Part shown: one piece after another, positions 1 through 6,638 of the stretch
Numbering within the stretch: position 1 is the first letter of the stretch
Layout: every line of letters begins with the position of its first letter
DNA from: Rhodospirillaceae bacterium
GTDB taxonomy: Bacteria > Pseudomonadota > Alphaproteobacteria > Rickettsiales > UBA3002
Reading direction: 5' to 3'
NCBI GenBank assembly: GCA_947458525.1
Contig: CANHAG010000047.1
Coordinates: 1-7,531 of the forward strand
DNA: 7,531 bases
Made by a program: the position numbers and the translations under genes
Notes under the pieces: model-generated
The model's input: only the letters and a program-made list of their open reading frames with translations
The model's database searches: none
What the model was told of the DNA's origin: nothing

Positions 1-54
1 CGCTCCCGCGCTGAGCAGGACGTGCTTGACGCACTGAAAAACCGGGGAGAATAG
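1..54 (+). CDS. C-terminal end of an upstream gene (partial), possibly flagellar
   Basis: Frame 1 is open from the window edge to a TAG at 52-54 and encodes RSRAEQDVLDALKNRGE. It ends 2 nt before the motE start codon, and the motE Shine-Dalgarno sequence lies inside its last codons, so the two genes are almost certainly one operon. In several alphaproteobacteria, as I recall, the gene just before motE encodes a DUF6468 protein (PflI in Caulobacter), and an Arg/Ala/Glu-rich helical tail would suit that family. Seventeen residues are too few to prove it. The reading frame is well supported by context, the identity is only a guess. Confidence 0.5.
   Translation, partial: RSRAEQDVLDALKNRGE
44..50 (+). 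promoter_or_regulatory. Ribosome binding site of motE
   Basis: GGGGAGA lies 6 nt before the ATG at 57 and overlaps the last sense codons of the upstream gene. Its strength and spacing support the ATG at 57 as the motE start. The overlap suggests that ribosomes finishing the upstream gene can re-initiate on motE. Confidence 0.75.
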
Positions 55-56
55 CC

Positions 57-854
57 ATGTCATCCTCCCGCCGCCGTAAGAGTTTCGCCCCGCGCTTCCG
101 CCTCATGCCCCTGACCATCACCATGCTGGCGCTGGTGCTGGTGCTGAAACTACAGGATCTGGTAGTGGGCGGCACCACGCTGCGCGAAACCCTTGGCAGC
201 GGAACGGCTTATGCCGAAGAAGAAGCGGAGACGGGGAAAGAAACATCCACCGAAACCACAGACGAAACATCTGAAGAGGCAAAAGACGAAGAAGGCGGGA
301 AGCAGGTGAAGCGCGGCGGTAAACTTGCCAGTCAGGGCGAAGACGAAAAAGCCCTGGGGCAAGGAAAAACAACCGTGAAAGAGCTGGAAAAAATCAAGGC
401 GAAACAGAATGCCGAGCAGTTTTCCAAGGTGGAAATCGATATTCTGACGAACCTGAGCAAGCGCCGGGAAGATCTGGACCAGCGCGAGAAAGAGCTGGAT
501 CTGAAAGAAGCATCACTCACCGCCGCTGAAACCAAGGTGAGCGATAAAATCCGCGAGATGAAAACCCTCAAAGAGGAAGTGGATAAAGTGCTCGCACTTT
601 ATAACGAGAAGCAGGATACGGAAATCCGCGGGCTGGTGAAAATTTACGAGGCGATGAAACCGCTCGATGCCGCAGCAATTTTCAACGAGATGGAAATGCC
701 GATTCTGCTCGAGGTCATCGACAAGATGTCGGAGCGTAAAGTCGCACCGATCCTTGCAGGCATGAGCCCTAAACGCGCGCGTGACGTTACGCAGGAGCTG
801 GCGGAGCTGCGCAAAGTACGCGCCGACCTCAAGAATCAGGCCGCCGGCATGTAG
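57..854 (+). CDS. motE: MotE-like flagellar motility protein with MgtE N-terminal-like domain
   Basis: This 265-residue protein has the MotE architecture. A basic N-terminus (RRRK at residues 5-8) precedes one hydrophobic segment at about 18-38 that should anchor it in the inner membrane. A very acidic Glu/Thr-rich linker follows at about 54-80, then a long helical coiled-coil region at about 107-185 rich in Lys, Glu and Arg. The C-terminal domain at about 190-250 resembles the helical MgtE N-terminal domain, with the typical stretch KIYEAMKPLDAAAIFNEM and a later ILAGMSPKRARD. In Sinorhizobium MotE is known as a periplasmic chaperone of MotC, which is needed for flagellar rotation. Here I infer a related role in stator or motor assembly. 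An AYA at 51-53 looks like a signal peptidase site but lies far from the hydrophobic core, so I favour a retained anchor. It seems to be the last gene of its operon, since the next gene converges. Confidence 0.85.
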   Translation: MSSSRRRKSFAPRFRLMPLTITMLALVLVLKLQDLVVGGTTLRETLGSGTAYAEEEAETGKETSTETTDETSEEAKDEEGGKQVKRGGKLASQGEDEKALGQGKTTVKELEKIKAKQNAEQFSKVEIDILTNLSKRREDLDQREKELDLKEASLTAAETKVSDKIREMKTLKEEVDKVLALYNEKQDTEIRGLVKIYEAMKPLDAAAIFNEMEMPILLEVIDKMSERKVAPILAGMSPKRARDVTQELAELRKVRADLKNQAAGM

Positions 855-882
855 GCCGCGCCCTTTTCTGGTTGCATGCCGG
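844..882. repeat. Inverted repeat between convergent genes; possible non-canonical terminator
   Basis: CCGGCATG at 844-851 pairs perfectly with CATGCCGG at 875-882. Pairing can continue through a wobble, an A-T and another wobble to 854/872, leaving a 17-nt loop. The left arm covers the motE stop codon, and the structure fills the 37-nt gap before the end of the convergent MFS gene. Neither strand has a T-tract after the stem, so this is not a textbook intrinsic terminator. It may still end or stabilise the 3' ends of both transcripts. An alternative weaker pairing (TTTTCT at 864-869 with AGAAAA at 884-889) competes with it. Confidence 0.4.
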
Positions 883-891
883 GAGAAAACC

Positions 892-2163
892 TTACGTCAA
901 CGCCTCGCGCCAGCGGTCTTTATAGAAAAAGAGCGCGACAAATGAGGTCACCGAGGCAAAGACGAACAGGTAAAGAATCGAGGTTTTGTCGCCCGTGCTG
1001 CGGATGAGATATTCAGCAATAGAAGGGGTGAATCCGCCTACAATCGCACAGAAATTATAGGAAAGCGACATACCCGTATAGCGGATGCGGGTGGGGAAGA
1101 GTTCCACCAGCAGCGCCGGTACCGGTGCCAGATAGCAGCCGAGAATAAAGCCGAGCAGGCACTGGGCAATCATCACGTTCATAAAGTCGCCCGACTGCAT
1201 CATCTGAAACGCTGGATACACGGCCAGCAGCATGGCAGCGATCGCCCCCATCAGCACTTTACGGCGGCCTATATGATCGGCGAGCACTGCCACCGGAAGG
1301 ATGGGCAGAAGCATCGCCACCATGGCGATTGAGTTAATGAGCAGCGCCCTATCCTGCGCGAAGGAAAGATGCAGCTCCGAATAGGCGATGAAGTAAATAG
1401 CAATCGCATAAAACGGAATGGTGACGGACATGTAAATCGCAAAGGCCTCAAACATTTTGCCGGGGTAAATTGTGAAGGCATCTTTGACGGGCGTGGTGGA
1501 AAGTGTGCCTTCGGCCTTGGCTTTTTCGTAAACCGGGCTTTCCTCGCCATGCTCACGAATATAGTAGCCCACAAACCCGATAAGCACCCCGACAAAGAAG
1601 GGCAGACGCCAGCCCCAGCTCATGAAATCTTCCTCGGGCAATACGGTGGCAATAACGGTGGAGACAGCCGAGCCGATGAGAAACCCGATCACCAGACTGA
1701 GCATGGTGACGCTGCCAATCGTACCGCGCAGCGTAGGTGGTGCGTGCTCCACCACATAGGACATGGAGCCACTGAAGGCACCGCCCAGTGAAATCCCTTG
1801 CAGAATGCGAATGGAAAGCAGCAGGATGGGCGCCGCGACCCCAATCATTTCATAAGTGGGGAGAAGCCCGATCATCCCGGTGGGAATCGCCATCAGAATC
1901 ATCGAGGCAACAAGCGCTTTCTTGCGGCCATATTTATCACCGATCCGACCAAATAAAATCGCCCCAAGTGGCCTTGAAACAAACCCGGCGGCAAAGGTGA
2001 GGAAGGTGAGAATGAGGCTTAAGCTTGGGTCATTGGTAGGAAAAAAGAGCCGTGAGAACACCACCGACATATGTCCATAAAGCGCGTAATCATACCATTC
2101 GAGCCCGTTTCCAAGCATGCCTGAAACAACGACTTTCTTGTTCACTTTATGTTCTTTACTCAT
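892..2163 (-). CDS. MFS transporter, metabolite:H+ symporter (MHS) family
   Basis: This 423-residue protein has about twelve hydrophobic segments and the normal length of an MHS-family symporter (relatives: ProP, KgtP, ShiA), which imports small organic solutes with protons across the inner membrane. Family signatures visible are GNGLEWYDYALYG at 18-30, SRPLGAILFGRIGDKYGRKK at 63-82 (including the loop 2-3 motif), RILQG at 119-123, WGWRLPFF at 183-190, the repeated loop motif DHIGRRK at 296-302, and FPTRIRYTG at 356-364. Residue 129 is Ala where ProP-like members usually have Glu in a GGE motif. The substrate cannot be read from the sequence. The ATG at 2163 has GAGG 6 nt upstream, but this site lies in a hairpin. 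It lies 99 nt downstream of the ABC exporter on the same strand and may be the last gene of the cyaY operon. Confidence 0.9.
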   Translation of the reverse strand: MSKEHKVNKKVVVSGMLGNGLEWYDYALYGHMSVVFSRLFFPTNDPSLSLILTFLTFAAGFVSRPLGAILFGRIGDKYGRKKALVASMILMAIPTGMIGLLPTYEMIGVAAPILLLSIRILQGISLGGAFSGSMSYVVEHAPPTLRGTIGSVTMLSLVIGFLIGSAVSTVIATVLPEEDFMSWGWRLPFFVGVLIGFVGYYIREHGEESPVYEKAKAEGTLSTTPVKDAFTIYPGKMFEAFAIYMSVTIPFYAIAIYFIAYSELHLSFAQDRALLINSIAMVAMLLPILPVAVLADHIGRRKVLMGAIAAMLLAVYPAFQMMQSGDFMNVMIAQCLLGFILGCYLAPVPALLVELFPTRIRYTGMSLSYNFCAIVGGFTPSIAEYLIRSTGDKTSILYLFVFASVTSFVALFFYKDRWREALT

Positions 2164-2165
2164 AA

Positions 2166-2189
2166 GCCCCCTCGCATGGTGAAGGGGGC
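2166..2189 (-). promoter_or_regulatory. Hairpin containing the MFS gene Shine-Dalgarno sequence
   Basis: Read on the minus strand, GCCCCCTT (2189-2182) pairs with GAGGGGGC (2173-2166): seven Watson-Crick pairs plus one G-T wobble around an 8-nt loop. The 3' arm is the Shine-Dalgarno sequence of the MFS gene and ends 2 nt before its ATG. In RNA this stem would hide the ribosome binding site. No T-tract follows, so it is unlikely to be an intrinsic terminator of the ABC gene. The loop also contains an ATG that opens a five-codon frame whose TGA overlaps the MFS start codon. The pairing is seen directly; a regulatory function is inferred. Confidence 0.5.
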
Positions 2190-2191
2190 AA

Positions 2192-2218
2192 CTTACAGGC
2201 GAGCAACGCCCGTGGCAA
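2192..2218 (-). promoter_or_regulatory. Weak candidate promoter for the MFS gene
   Basis: On the minus strand TTGCCA (2218-2213, 5 of 6 matches to TTGACA) is followed after 15 nt by TGTAAG (2197-2192, 4 of 6 matches to TATAAT). The spacing is shorter than the preferred 16-18 nt, so support is poor. If it is used, transcription would begin close to the hairpin that covers the MFS ribosome binding site, placing that hairpin at the very 5' end of the message. The alternative is read-through from the ABC exporter gene. Confidence 0.2.
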
Positions 2219-2262
2219 ACGCTGATGCTGCAGTGCGGTATAGAAAGGGTCGTCGCAAGGTC

Positions 2263-4041
2263 TCACCGCTTGGCAAACTGCAATTCCGCGAGGCGGCGAT
2301 AGAGCGGGCTGGTGTCAAGCAGGGCGCTGTGCGTGCCCAGGGCTTCGATTTTTCCTGCGTTCAGCACTAAAATCCGGTCGGCTTTGAGCACGGTGGCGAG
2401 GCGATGGGCAATCACCATGGAGGTGCGCCCCACCATCACTTCCGCAAGGGCTTTTTGAATCGCCGCTTCATTTTCAGAATCCAGCGCACTGGTCGCTTCA
2501 TCCAGCAGCAACAGGCGCGGGTTGCGTAAGATCGCGCGGGCAATCGCCAGGCGCTGGCGCTGGCCGCCCGAAAGCCTCACGCCTTTTTCACCCAGATAGG
2601 TATCAAACCCCTCGGGCAGCGTTTCGATAAATTCCAGCGCCGAAGCGGTGGCGGCAGCGGCGCGGATCGCGTCATCCGTCGCGTGGGGCGCACCGCAGCG
2701 TATATTTTCCCATACATTGGTCGAAAAAATAATCGGATCCTGCGGCACGGTGCCAATAAAGCCGCGCCAGTGGCGCGGGTGCAGGTGGCGGATATCAATA
2801 CCATCTGCGCGGATGATGCCAAACTGCGGATCGTAAAACCGCAGCAGCAGCTGGAAAATCGTAGTCTTTCCCGCACCCGAAGGGCCAACAATTGCAAGCA
2901 TCTCCCCCGGCTCAATACGGAACGAGACATTGCTGAGCGCCGGCGCATCCAGCCGCGAGGGATAGGCAAAGGTCACATGTTCAAACGCGATACGGCCTTC
3001 CGGCGGTTTCTTGAAGATATGCGGGTCTTTCGGCGCAGTGACAATGGGTGTCAGCTGCATCATCTCCATCAGCCGTTCGGTAGCGCCTGCCGCGCGTTGC
3101 AACTCGCCGATGATTTCACTCACCGCGCCGAGCGCCCCAGCCACCACCACCGCATAAAAAATAAATGCGGATAGATCGCCAGGCGTAATTTTGCCCTGCA
3201 CGACATATTGTCCGCCGATATAAAGCACCGTGATGATCGCGCCGAAAATCAGCGTAATCGCAATCGCCGTGAGAAGCGCGCGGGTGCGGATGCGCCTGAG
3301 CGCGGTTTTCATTGTCTCACCCACGAGCGCGCCGAAGCGCTGTTCCTCGTAAGCCTCAAGCGCCATCGCATGGATGGTACGGATCGCGCCGATGGTTTCT
3401 TCAGCATGCGAGGTGAGATCCCCCACTTTATCCTGTGTTGCGCGCGAGAGTTTACGCACGCGCCGCCCCAGAAAAATCACCGGAATAATCACCACCGGCA
3501 GCATCAGCAGAACATATTCGGTAAGTGCGCGGCTGGTAATCAGCAGCATCACCACGCCACCGAAAAACAGCAGGCTGTTGCGCAGAAAAATAGAGATGGA
3601 AGATCCCACCACATTCTGCAGCAATGTAGTGTCTGTCGTCAGGCGCGATAGCAGATCGCCCGTGCGCGTAGTCTCGAAATAGCCGGTATGCATGGCGAGG
3701 ATTTTGGCGAAAATATCGCGGCGTATATCGGCCACCACCCGCTCTCCCACCCAGGAAACGAAGAGATAGCGCGCATAGGTGGCAGCCGCCAGCACCAGCA
3801 CTACACCAAGCAGAATCACATAGCCCGTACCCAGAAGCTCCGGGTTGCCCTTCGCAATCCCTTCATCCACCAGATATTTCAGCGCCGCGCCAATCCCCAG
3901 CACGCCGGAAGAAGTGATGAGCAGTGCAAGGGTTGCGCCCATCACCCCGCGCCGGTAAGGGCGCAGATACCGCCATAAATACCGCAGGCTTGACAGCCTG
4001 CCTTTGGGTAGTTCTTCATTCTGCTGTGTGGGGTAGGTCAT
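2263..4041 (-). CDS. MsbA-related ABC exporter, fused permease and ATPase
   Basis: This 592-residue half-transporter should act as a homodimer in the inner membrane, exporting lipids, drugs or another hydrophobic cargo by ATP hydrolysis. The transmembrane domain (about 30-320, six helices) carries the coupling-region stretch TRTGDLLSRLTTDTTLLQ at 125-142, typical of the MsbA/LmrA branch and of the MsbA_rel group. The nucleotide-binding domain (about 350-590) is complete: A-loop Tyr360, Walker A GPSGAGKT at 386-393 with Lys392, Q-loop Gln434, signature LSGGQ at 490-494, Walker B ending in Asp514, catalytic Glu515, D-loop SALD at 518-521 and H-loop His546. It is therefore likely active. Its ATG overlaps the cyaY stop codon (ATGA) and no strong ribosome site is seen, so it is probably translated by coupling to cyaY. 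The cargo is unknown. Whether it is the lipid A flippase MsbA itself cannot be decided here. Confidence 0.92.
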   Translation of the reverse strand: MTYPTQQNEELPKGRLSSLRYLWRYLRPYRRGVMGATLALLITSSGVLGIGAALKYLVDEGIAKGNPELLGTGYVILLGVVLVLAAATYARYLFVSWVGERVVADIRRDIFAKILAMHTGYFETTRTGDLLSRLTTDTTLLQNVVGSSISIFLRNSLLFFGGVVMLLITSRALTEYVLLMLPVVIIPVIFLGRRVRKLSRATQDKVGDLTSHAEETIGAIRTIHAMALEAYEEQRFGALVGETMKTALRRIRTRALLTAIAITLIFGAIITVLYIGGQYVVQGKITPGDLSAFIFYAVVVAGALGAVSEIIGELQRAAGATERLMEMMQLTPIVTAPKDPHIFKKPPEGRIAFEHVTFAYPSRLDAPALSNVSFRIEPGEMLAIVGPSGAGKTTIFQLLLRFYDPQFGIIRADGIDIRHLHPRHWRGFIGTVPQDPIIFSTNVWENIRCGAPHATDDAIRAAAATASALEFIETLPEGFDTYLGEKGVRLSGGQRQRLAIARAILRNPRLLLLDEATSALDSENEAAIQKALAEVMVGRTSMVIAHRLATVLKADRILVLNAGKIEALGTHSALLDTSPLYRRLAELQFAKR

Positions 4042-4340
4042 AGTGCCAGTTCTTTCATCAGATGCGAGACAAGCTCGCGCCCGTCGGCAAGCATCCAGCT
4101 TCCTGATGCATGCAGGCTGAAATGCAGCCCGCCCGAAAGCGGCGAGGCCAGCCAGATCTGGCGCGAGGGGGCGTGTTTACTCACCACAAAACTGCGGCCG
4201 GCCGCAGTGCGGATGGTCAGAACGCCGCCTTGCAATTCCAGCTCTTCCAGTTCGCCTGATTCATAGCGCGGCTCAAGCTGATCCAAAAGGGCAGTGAGTG
4301 TGGCGTCGGCGAGGCGGTGAAAATCGGTTTCATCAGACAT
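4038..4340 (-). CDS. cyaY: Frataxin-like protein CyaY
   Basis: This 100-residue cytoplasmic protein matches the frataxin/CyaY fold in length and pattern. It has an N-terminal helix FHRLADATLTALLDQL at about 7-22 rich in acidic neighbours, an acidic strand ELEELEL at 30-36, then QGGVLTIR, and the conserved sheet motif PSRQIWLASPLSGG at about 58-71. Frataxins bind iron and modulate cysteine desulfurase activity in Fe-S cluster assembly. The WLASPLSG sequence looks closer to the mitochondrial form (WLSSP.SG) than to the Escherichia coli protein. I chose the ATG at 4340 because MSDETDFHRLAD aligns with known CyaY starts; an in-frame GTG at 4358 would add six residues. It heads a leftward block and its stop overlaps the ABC exporter start by 4 nt. 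Neither start has a clear Shine-Dalgarno sequence. Confidence 0.88.
   Translation of the reverse strand: MSDETDFHRLADATLTALLDQLEPRYESGELEELELQGGVLTIRTAAGRSFVVSKHAPSRQIWLASPLSGGLHFSLHASGSWMLADGRELVSHLMKELAL
4191..4208. repeat. Perfect 18-bp palindrome inside cyaY
   Basis: ACTGCGGCC at 4191-4199 is followed directly by its exact reverse complement GGCCGCAGT at 4200-4208. It spans six cyaY codons (Thr-Ala-Ala-Gly-Arg-Ser on the minus strand). The flanking bases do not extend it. The symmetry is seen directly; no function is known to me. It might be a protein-binding site or simply a chance result of GC-rich codons. Confidence 0.5.
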
Positions 4341-4348
4341 GGCGTCAT

Positions 4349-4356
4349 GCTCTAGC
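4349..4356 (-). promoter_or_regulatory. Possible -10 element for cyaY
   Basis: The minus strand reads GCTAGAGC, which matches 7 of 8 positions of GCTANAWC, the -10 consensus reported for Caulobacter housekeeping promoters. It ends 8 nt before the cyaY ATG at 4340, so a transcript started from it would have only a 2-3 nt leader. I see no matching -35 element at the expected spacing. This remains a weak prediction. Confidence 0.2.
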
Positions 4357-4400
4357 ACAAGGCAGGTGACGAGGCCAGCAAGTTACGCTAAGAAGCCGCG

Positions 4401-6638
4401 ATGAGAGTTTTGGGGAAGAAAAAACGCCGCGCGCGGACGGGGAAGAAAAAAGCCACCGCCCGCAACCGTGTCTATGCGCGGCGCGCACCGAAAAAGCGCC
4501 GCACACCCAGAAAGCAGGAAGGGCGGCAGCGGTTTTTTGGCCGCGGCTTGAGCCTGCTGCTCACCCTGCTGGTGATTTTCGGCGCGGGATTCATTTTTAT
4601 CGCAAAAGATTTGCCGGATATCAGCGCCCTCGAAGTAATTAAAAAACAGCGCGGCATCACGGTGGAGACAGAAGACGGCCAGATTCTCGCCACTTACGGC
4701 GATATTTACGGCCACTATATCACCTATGACCAGATGCCAAAAACCCTGATTCAGGCGGTAATCGCAACCGAAGACCGGCGATTTTTCGCCCATCACGGGG
4801 TGGATATCTGGGGCATCACCCGTGCCATGGTTCGCAATATCCGCGCCGGGCGGCTGGTGGAGGGGGGGTCGACCATCACCCAGCAGGTGGCAAAAAATAT
4901 TTTCCTCACGCCCGAGCGTTCGCTTAAACGCAAGGCGCAGGAAGCGATGCTCGCCTTCTGGCTGGAATCGCGTTTTACCAAAAAAGAAATCCTCGCGATT
5001 TACCTCAACCGCGTCTATCTCGGCTCTGGCAGTTACGGGGTGGATGCGGCGTCGCTGCGCTATTTCGGCAAGCCTGCAACTGATTTGACGCTCATGGAAT
5101 CCGCCATGATGGCGGGGCTGCTCAAAGCGCCGTCGCGTTTTGCGCCCACCAGCAGTATGGAGCGCGCGAAGAACCGCGCCCATCAGGTGCTGATCAATAT
5201 GGTGGATGCCGGCATGCTGCGCGAGGAAGACGCAAAAGCGGCGCTCGAACAATATAAACCCTCCGACACGCTGCGGGCGGTTGAGGGCGGCAGCGTGCGT
5301 TATTACACGGACTGGATTGTAGATCAGGTGCCCGAACTGGTGGGAGATGTGGAAAGCGATCTCATCGTGACGACCAGCTTCGTGCCCGATCTGCAAACCA
5401 AAGCGCAGGATGCGCTCGAGAATATTATCGCCACGGAAGGCCCGGCAAAAAATGTTTCGCAGGCCGCGCTTGTGGCGATGACAACGGATGGTGCAGTGCG
5501 CGCCCTGATTGGCGGCATCAATTATTCCAAAAGCCAGTTTAACCGGGTGAGTCAGGCCAAACGCCAACCCGGCTCCGCCTTCAAGCTCTTTGTGTATCTC
5601 GCCGCGCTTGAAGCGGGGATGACACCCGAAAGTCTGGTGGAAGACGCGCCCGTGACCATGCAGGTGGGCAATAAACTCTGGACGCCGGAAAATTACAGCC
5701 GCGATTATAAAGGCCTGATTCCCATGGCGCAGGCACTGCGCGAATCGCTCAACACCGTTTCGGTACGGCTCAGCCAGTTTGCCGGTGTCTGGCGCGTAGC
5801 GCAGATGGCAGAGCGCCTCGGCATCCCCGGTATTCCTGCCCATCCTTCGATTGCGCTTGGGGCATCGGAAGTGACGCTGCTTGAACTCACTGCCGCTTAC
5901 GGCCACCTTGCCAATCAGGGCTATAGTGTCACGCCTTACGGCATTTTGCGTATCCGTACCCAGAAGGGCGAGACGGTGTATCAGCGCGAAGGCCAGCGCG
6001 CCCAGCCAGTGCTGGCCAGCGGCACGGTGGAGATGATGAATTACATGCTGCTGGATGTAGTACGCCGCGGCACCGGCACCCGCGCCGCCATTGGCCGCGA
6101 TGCGGCAGGAAAAACCGGCACCAGTCAGGAATTCAAGGATGCATGGTTCATCGGGTTCACGCCGCAGCTTGTGACCGGTGTCTGGGTGGGTAATGACACT
6201 AACCAGTCGATGAAGAAAGTGACCGGCGGCAACCTGCCCGCCATGATCTGGCATGATTTCATGATGCAGGCGTTGAAGGGCATTCCTGCCGAGCCGATCC
6301 CGAATAGTCCGGCCAGCAGTGAGGGTCTGTTACCCTGGCTCTTTGGCGGCACCATGACCACGCCTGAACCTCCCGTCACCACGCCCTCCCAGCCGCTGCC
6401 CGAGAATCTTCCCTTTGCCGTTCAGGGGCAGGCAGGCGGTACGTGGCTGCAAACCGCGCCGGAAGCAACCGGAGCAGATATCGAAGAACTGCCAATGCCC
6501 AACATGCCGGAAGAAGCGGTAGAAGCCGCCCAGCCCCCTTCAGATGAACCGGCTCCCGGATTCTGGAAAAAACTGGGCGACAAAGTGCCAAGCGGCAAGG
6601 TGGAATATAGCTACCCCAGCGATAACCGTCGGCATTAG
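4401..6638 (+). CDS. Bifunctional class A penicillin-binding protein (PBP1A family)
   Basis: This 745-residue enzyme polymerises lipid II glycan strands and cross-links their peptides at the outer face of the inner membrane. A basic cytoplasmic tail (23 Lys/Arg in the first 48 residues) precedes one transmembrane helix at about 49-68. The GT51 glycosyltransferase domain (about 80-280) has catalytic Glu124 in ATEDRRFF, GGSTITQQ at 155-162 and a second expected catalytic Glu181 in RKAQE. The transpeptidase domain (about 355-620) has nucleophile Ser392 and Lys395 in SAFK, SLN at 449-451 and KTG at 571-573. All key residues are present. The short interdomain segment leaves no room for the large OB-like insertion of enterobacterial PBP1A. 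The last 110 residues or so form a Pro/Glu-rich tail that I cannot assign; it does not resemble the PBP1C C-terminal domain. An in-frame stop at 4389-4391 makes the ATG at 4401 the first possible start. Confidence 0.93.
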   Translation: MRVLGKKKRRARTGKKKATARNRVYARRAPKKRRTPRKQEGRQRFFGRGLSLLLTLLVIFGAGFIFIAKDLPDISALEVIKKQRGITVETEDGQILATYGDIYGHYITYDQMPKTLIQAVIATEDRRFFAHHGVDIWGITRAMVRNIRAGRLVEGGSTITQQVAKNIFLTPERSLKRKAQEAMLAFWLESRFTKKEILAIYLNRVYLGSGSYGVDAASLRYFGKPATDLTLMESAMMAGLLKAPSRFAPTSSMERAKNRAHQVLINMVDAGMLREEDAKAALEQYKPSDTLRAVEGGSVRYYTDWIVDQVPELVGDVESDLIVTTSFVPDLQTKAQDALENIIATEGPAKNVSQAALVAMTTDGAVRALIGGINYSKSQFNRVSQAKRQPGSAFKLFVYLAALEAGMTPESLVEDAPVTMQVGNKLWTPENYSRDYKGLIPMAQALRESLNTVSVRLSQFAGVWRVAQMAERLGIPGIPAHPSIALGASEVTLLELTAAYGHLANQGYSVTPYGILRIRTQKGETVYQREGQRAQPVLASGTVEMMNYMLLDVVRRGTGTRAAIGRDAAGKTGTSQEFKDAWFIGFTPQLVTGVWVGNDTNQSMKKVTGGNLPAMIWHDFMMQALKGIPAEPIPNSPASSEGLLPWLFGGTMTTPEPPVTTPSQPLPENLPFAVQGQAGGTWLQTAPEATGADIEELPMPNMPEEAVEAAQPPSDEPAPGFWKKLGDKVPSGKVEYSYPSDNRRH

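Noticed and set aside
1369..1791. Plus-strand open frame of 140 codons inside the MFS transporter gene.
   Set aside because: It lies entirely opposite a well-supported membrane protein gene, and its translation is low in hydrophobic structure and matches no family.
2149..2370. Plus-strand open frame of 73 codons crossing the gap between the MFS and ABC genes.
   Set aside because: Most of it is antisense to the two flanking genes, it is highly basic and it has no clear ribosome site or family resemblance.
3208..3651. Plus-strand open frame of 147 codons opposite the ABC exporter membrane domain.
   Set aside because: It is rich in His, Arg and Gln, as expected of an antisense shadow, and overlaps a complete exporter gene.
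2263..4041. Identification of the ABC exporter as Atm1 because it is next to a frataxin gene.
   Set aside because: The membrane domain carries MsbA_rel-like sequence and I do not recognise the Atm1 signature, so context alone is not enough.
4356..4358. GTG start giving a 106-residue frataxin.
   Set aside because: The extra six residues are not typical of the family, while the downstream ATG gives the usual CyaY N-terminus. A longer form cannot be fully excluded.
4383..6254. A 623-codon open frame on the minus strand opposite the penicillin-binding protein gene.
   Set aside because: Its codons are exact reverse complements of the sense codons, so it stays open simply because the sense gene avoids the codons TTA, CTA and TCA there. 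Its product is His/Arg-rich with no recognisable domain, while the sense protein has complete catalytic motifs.
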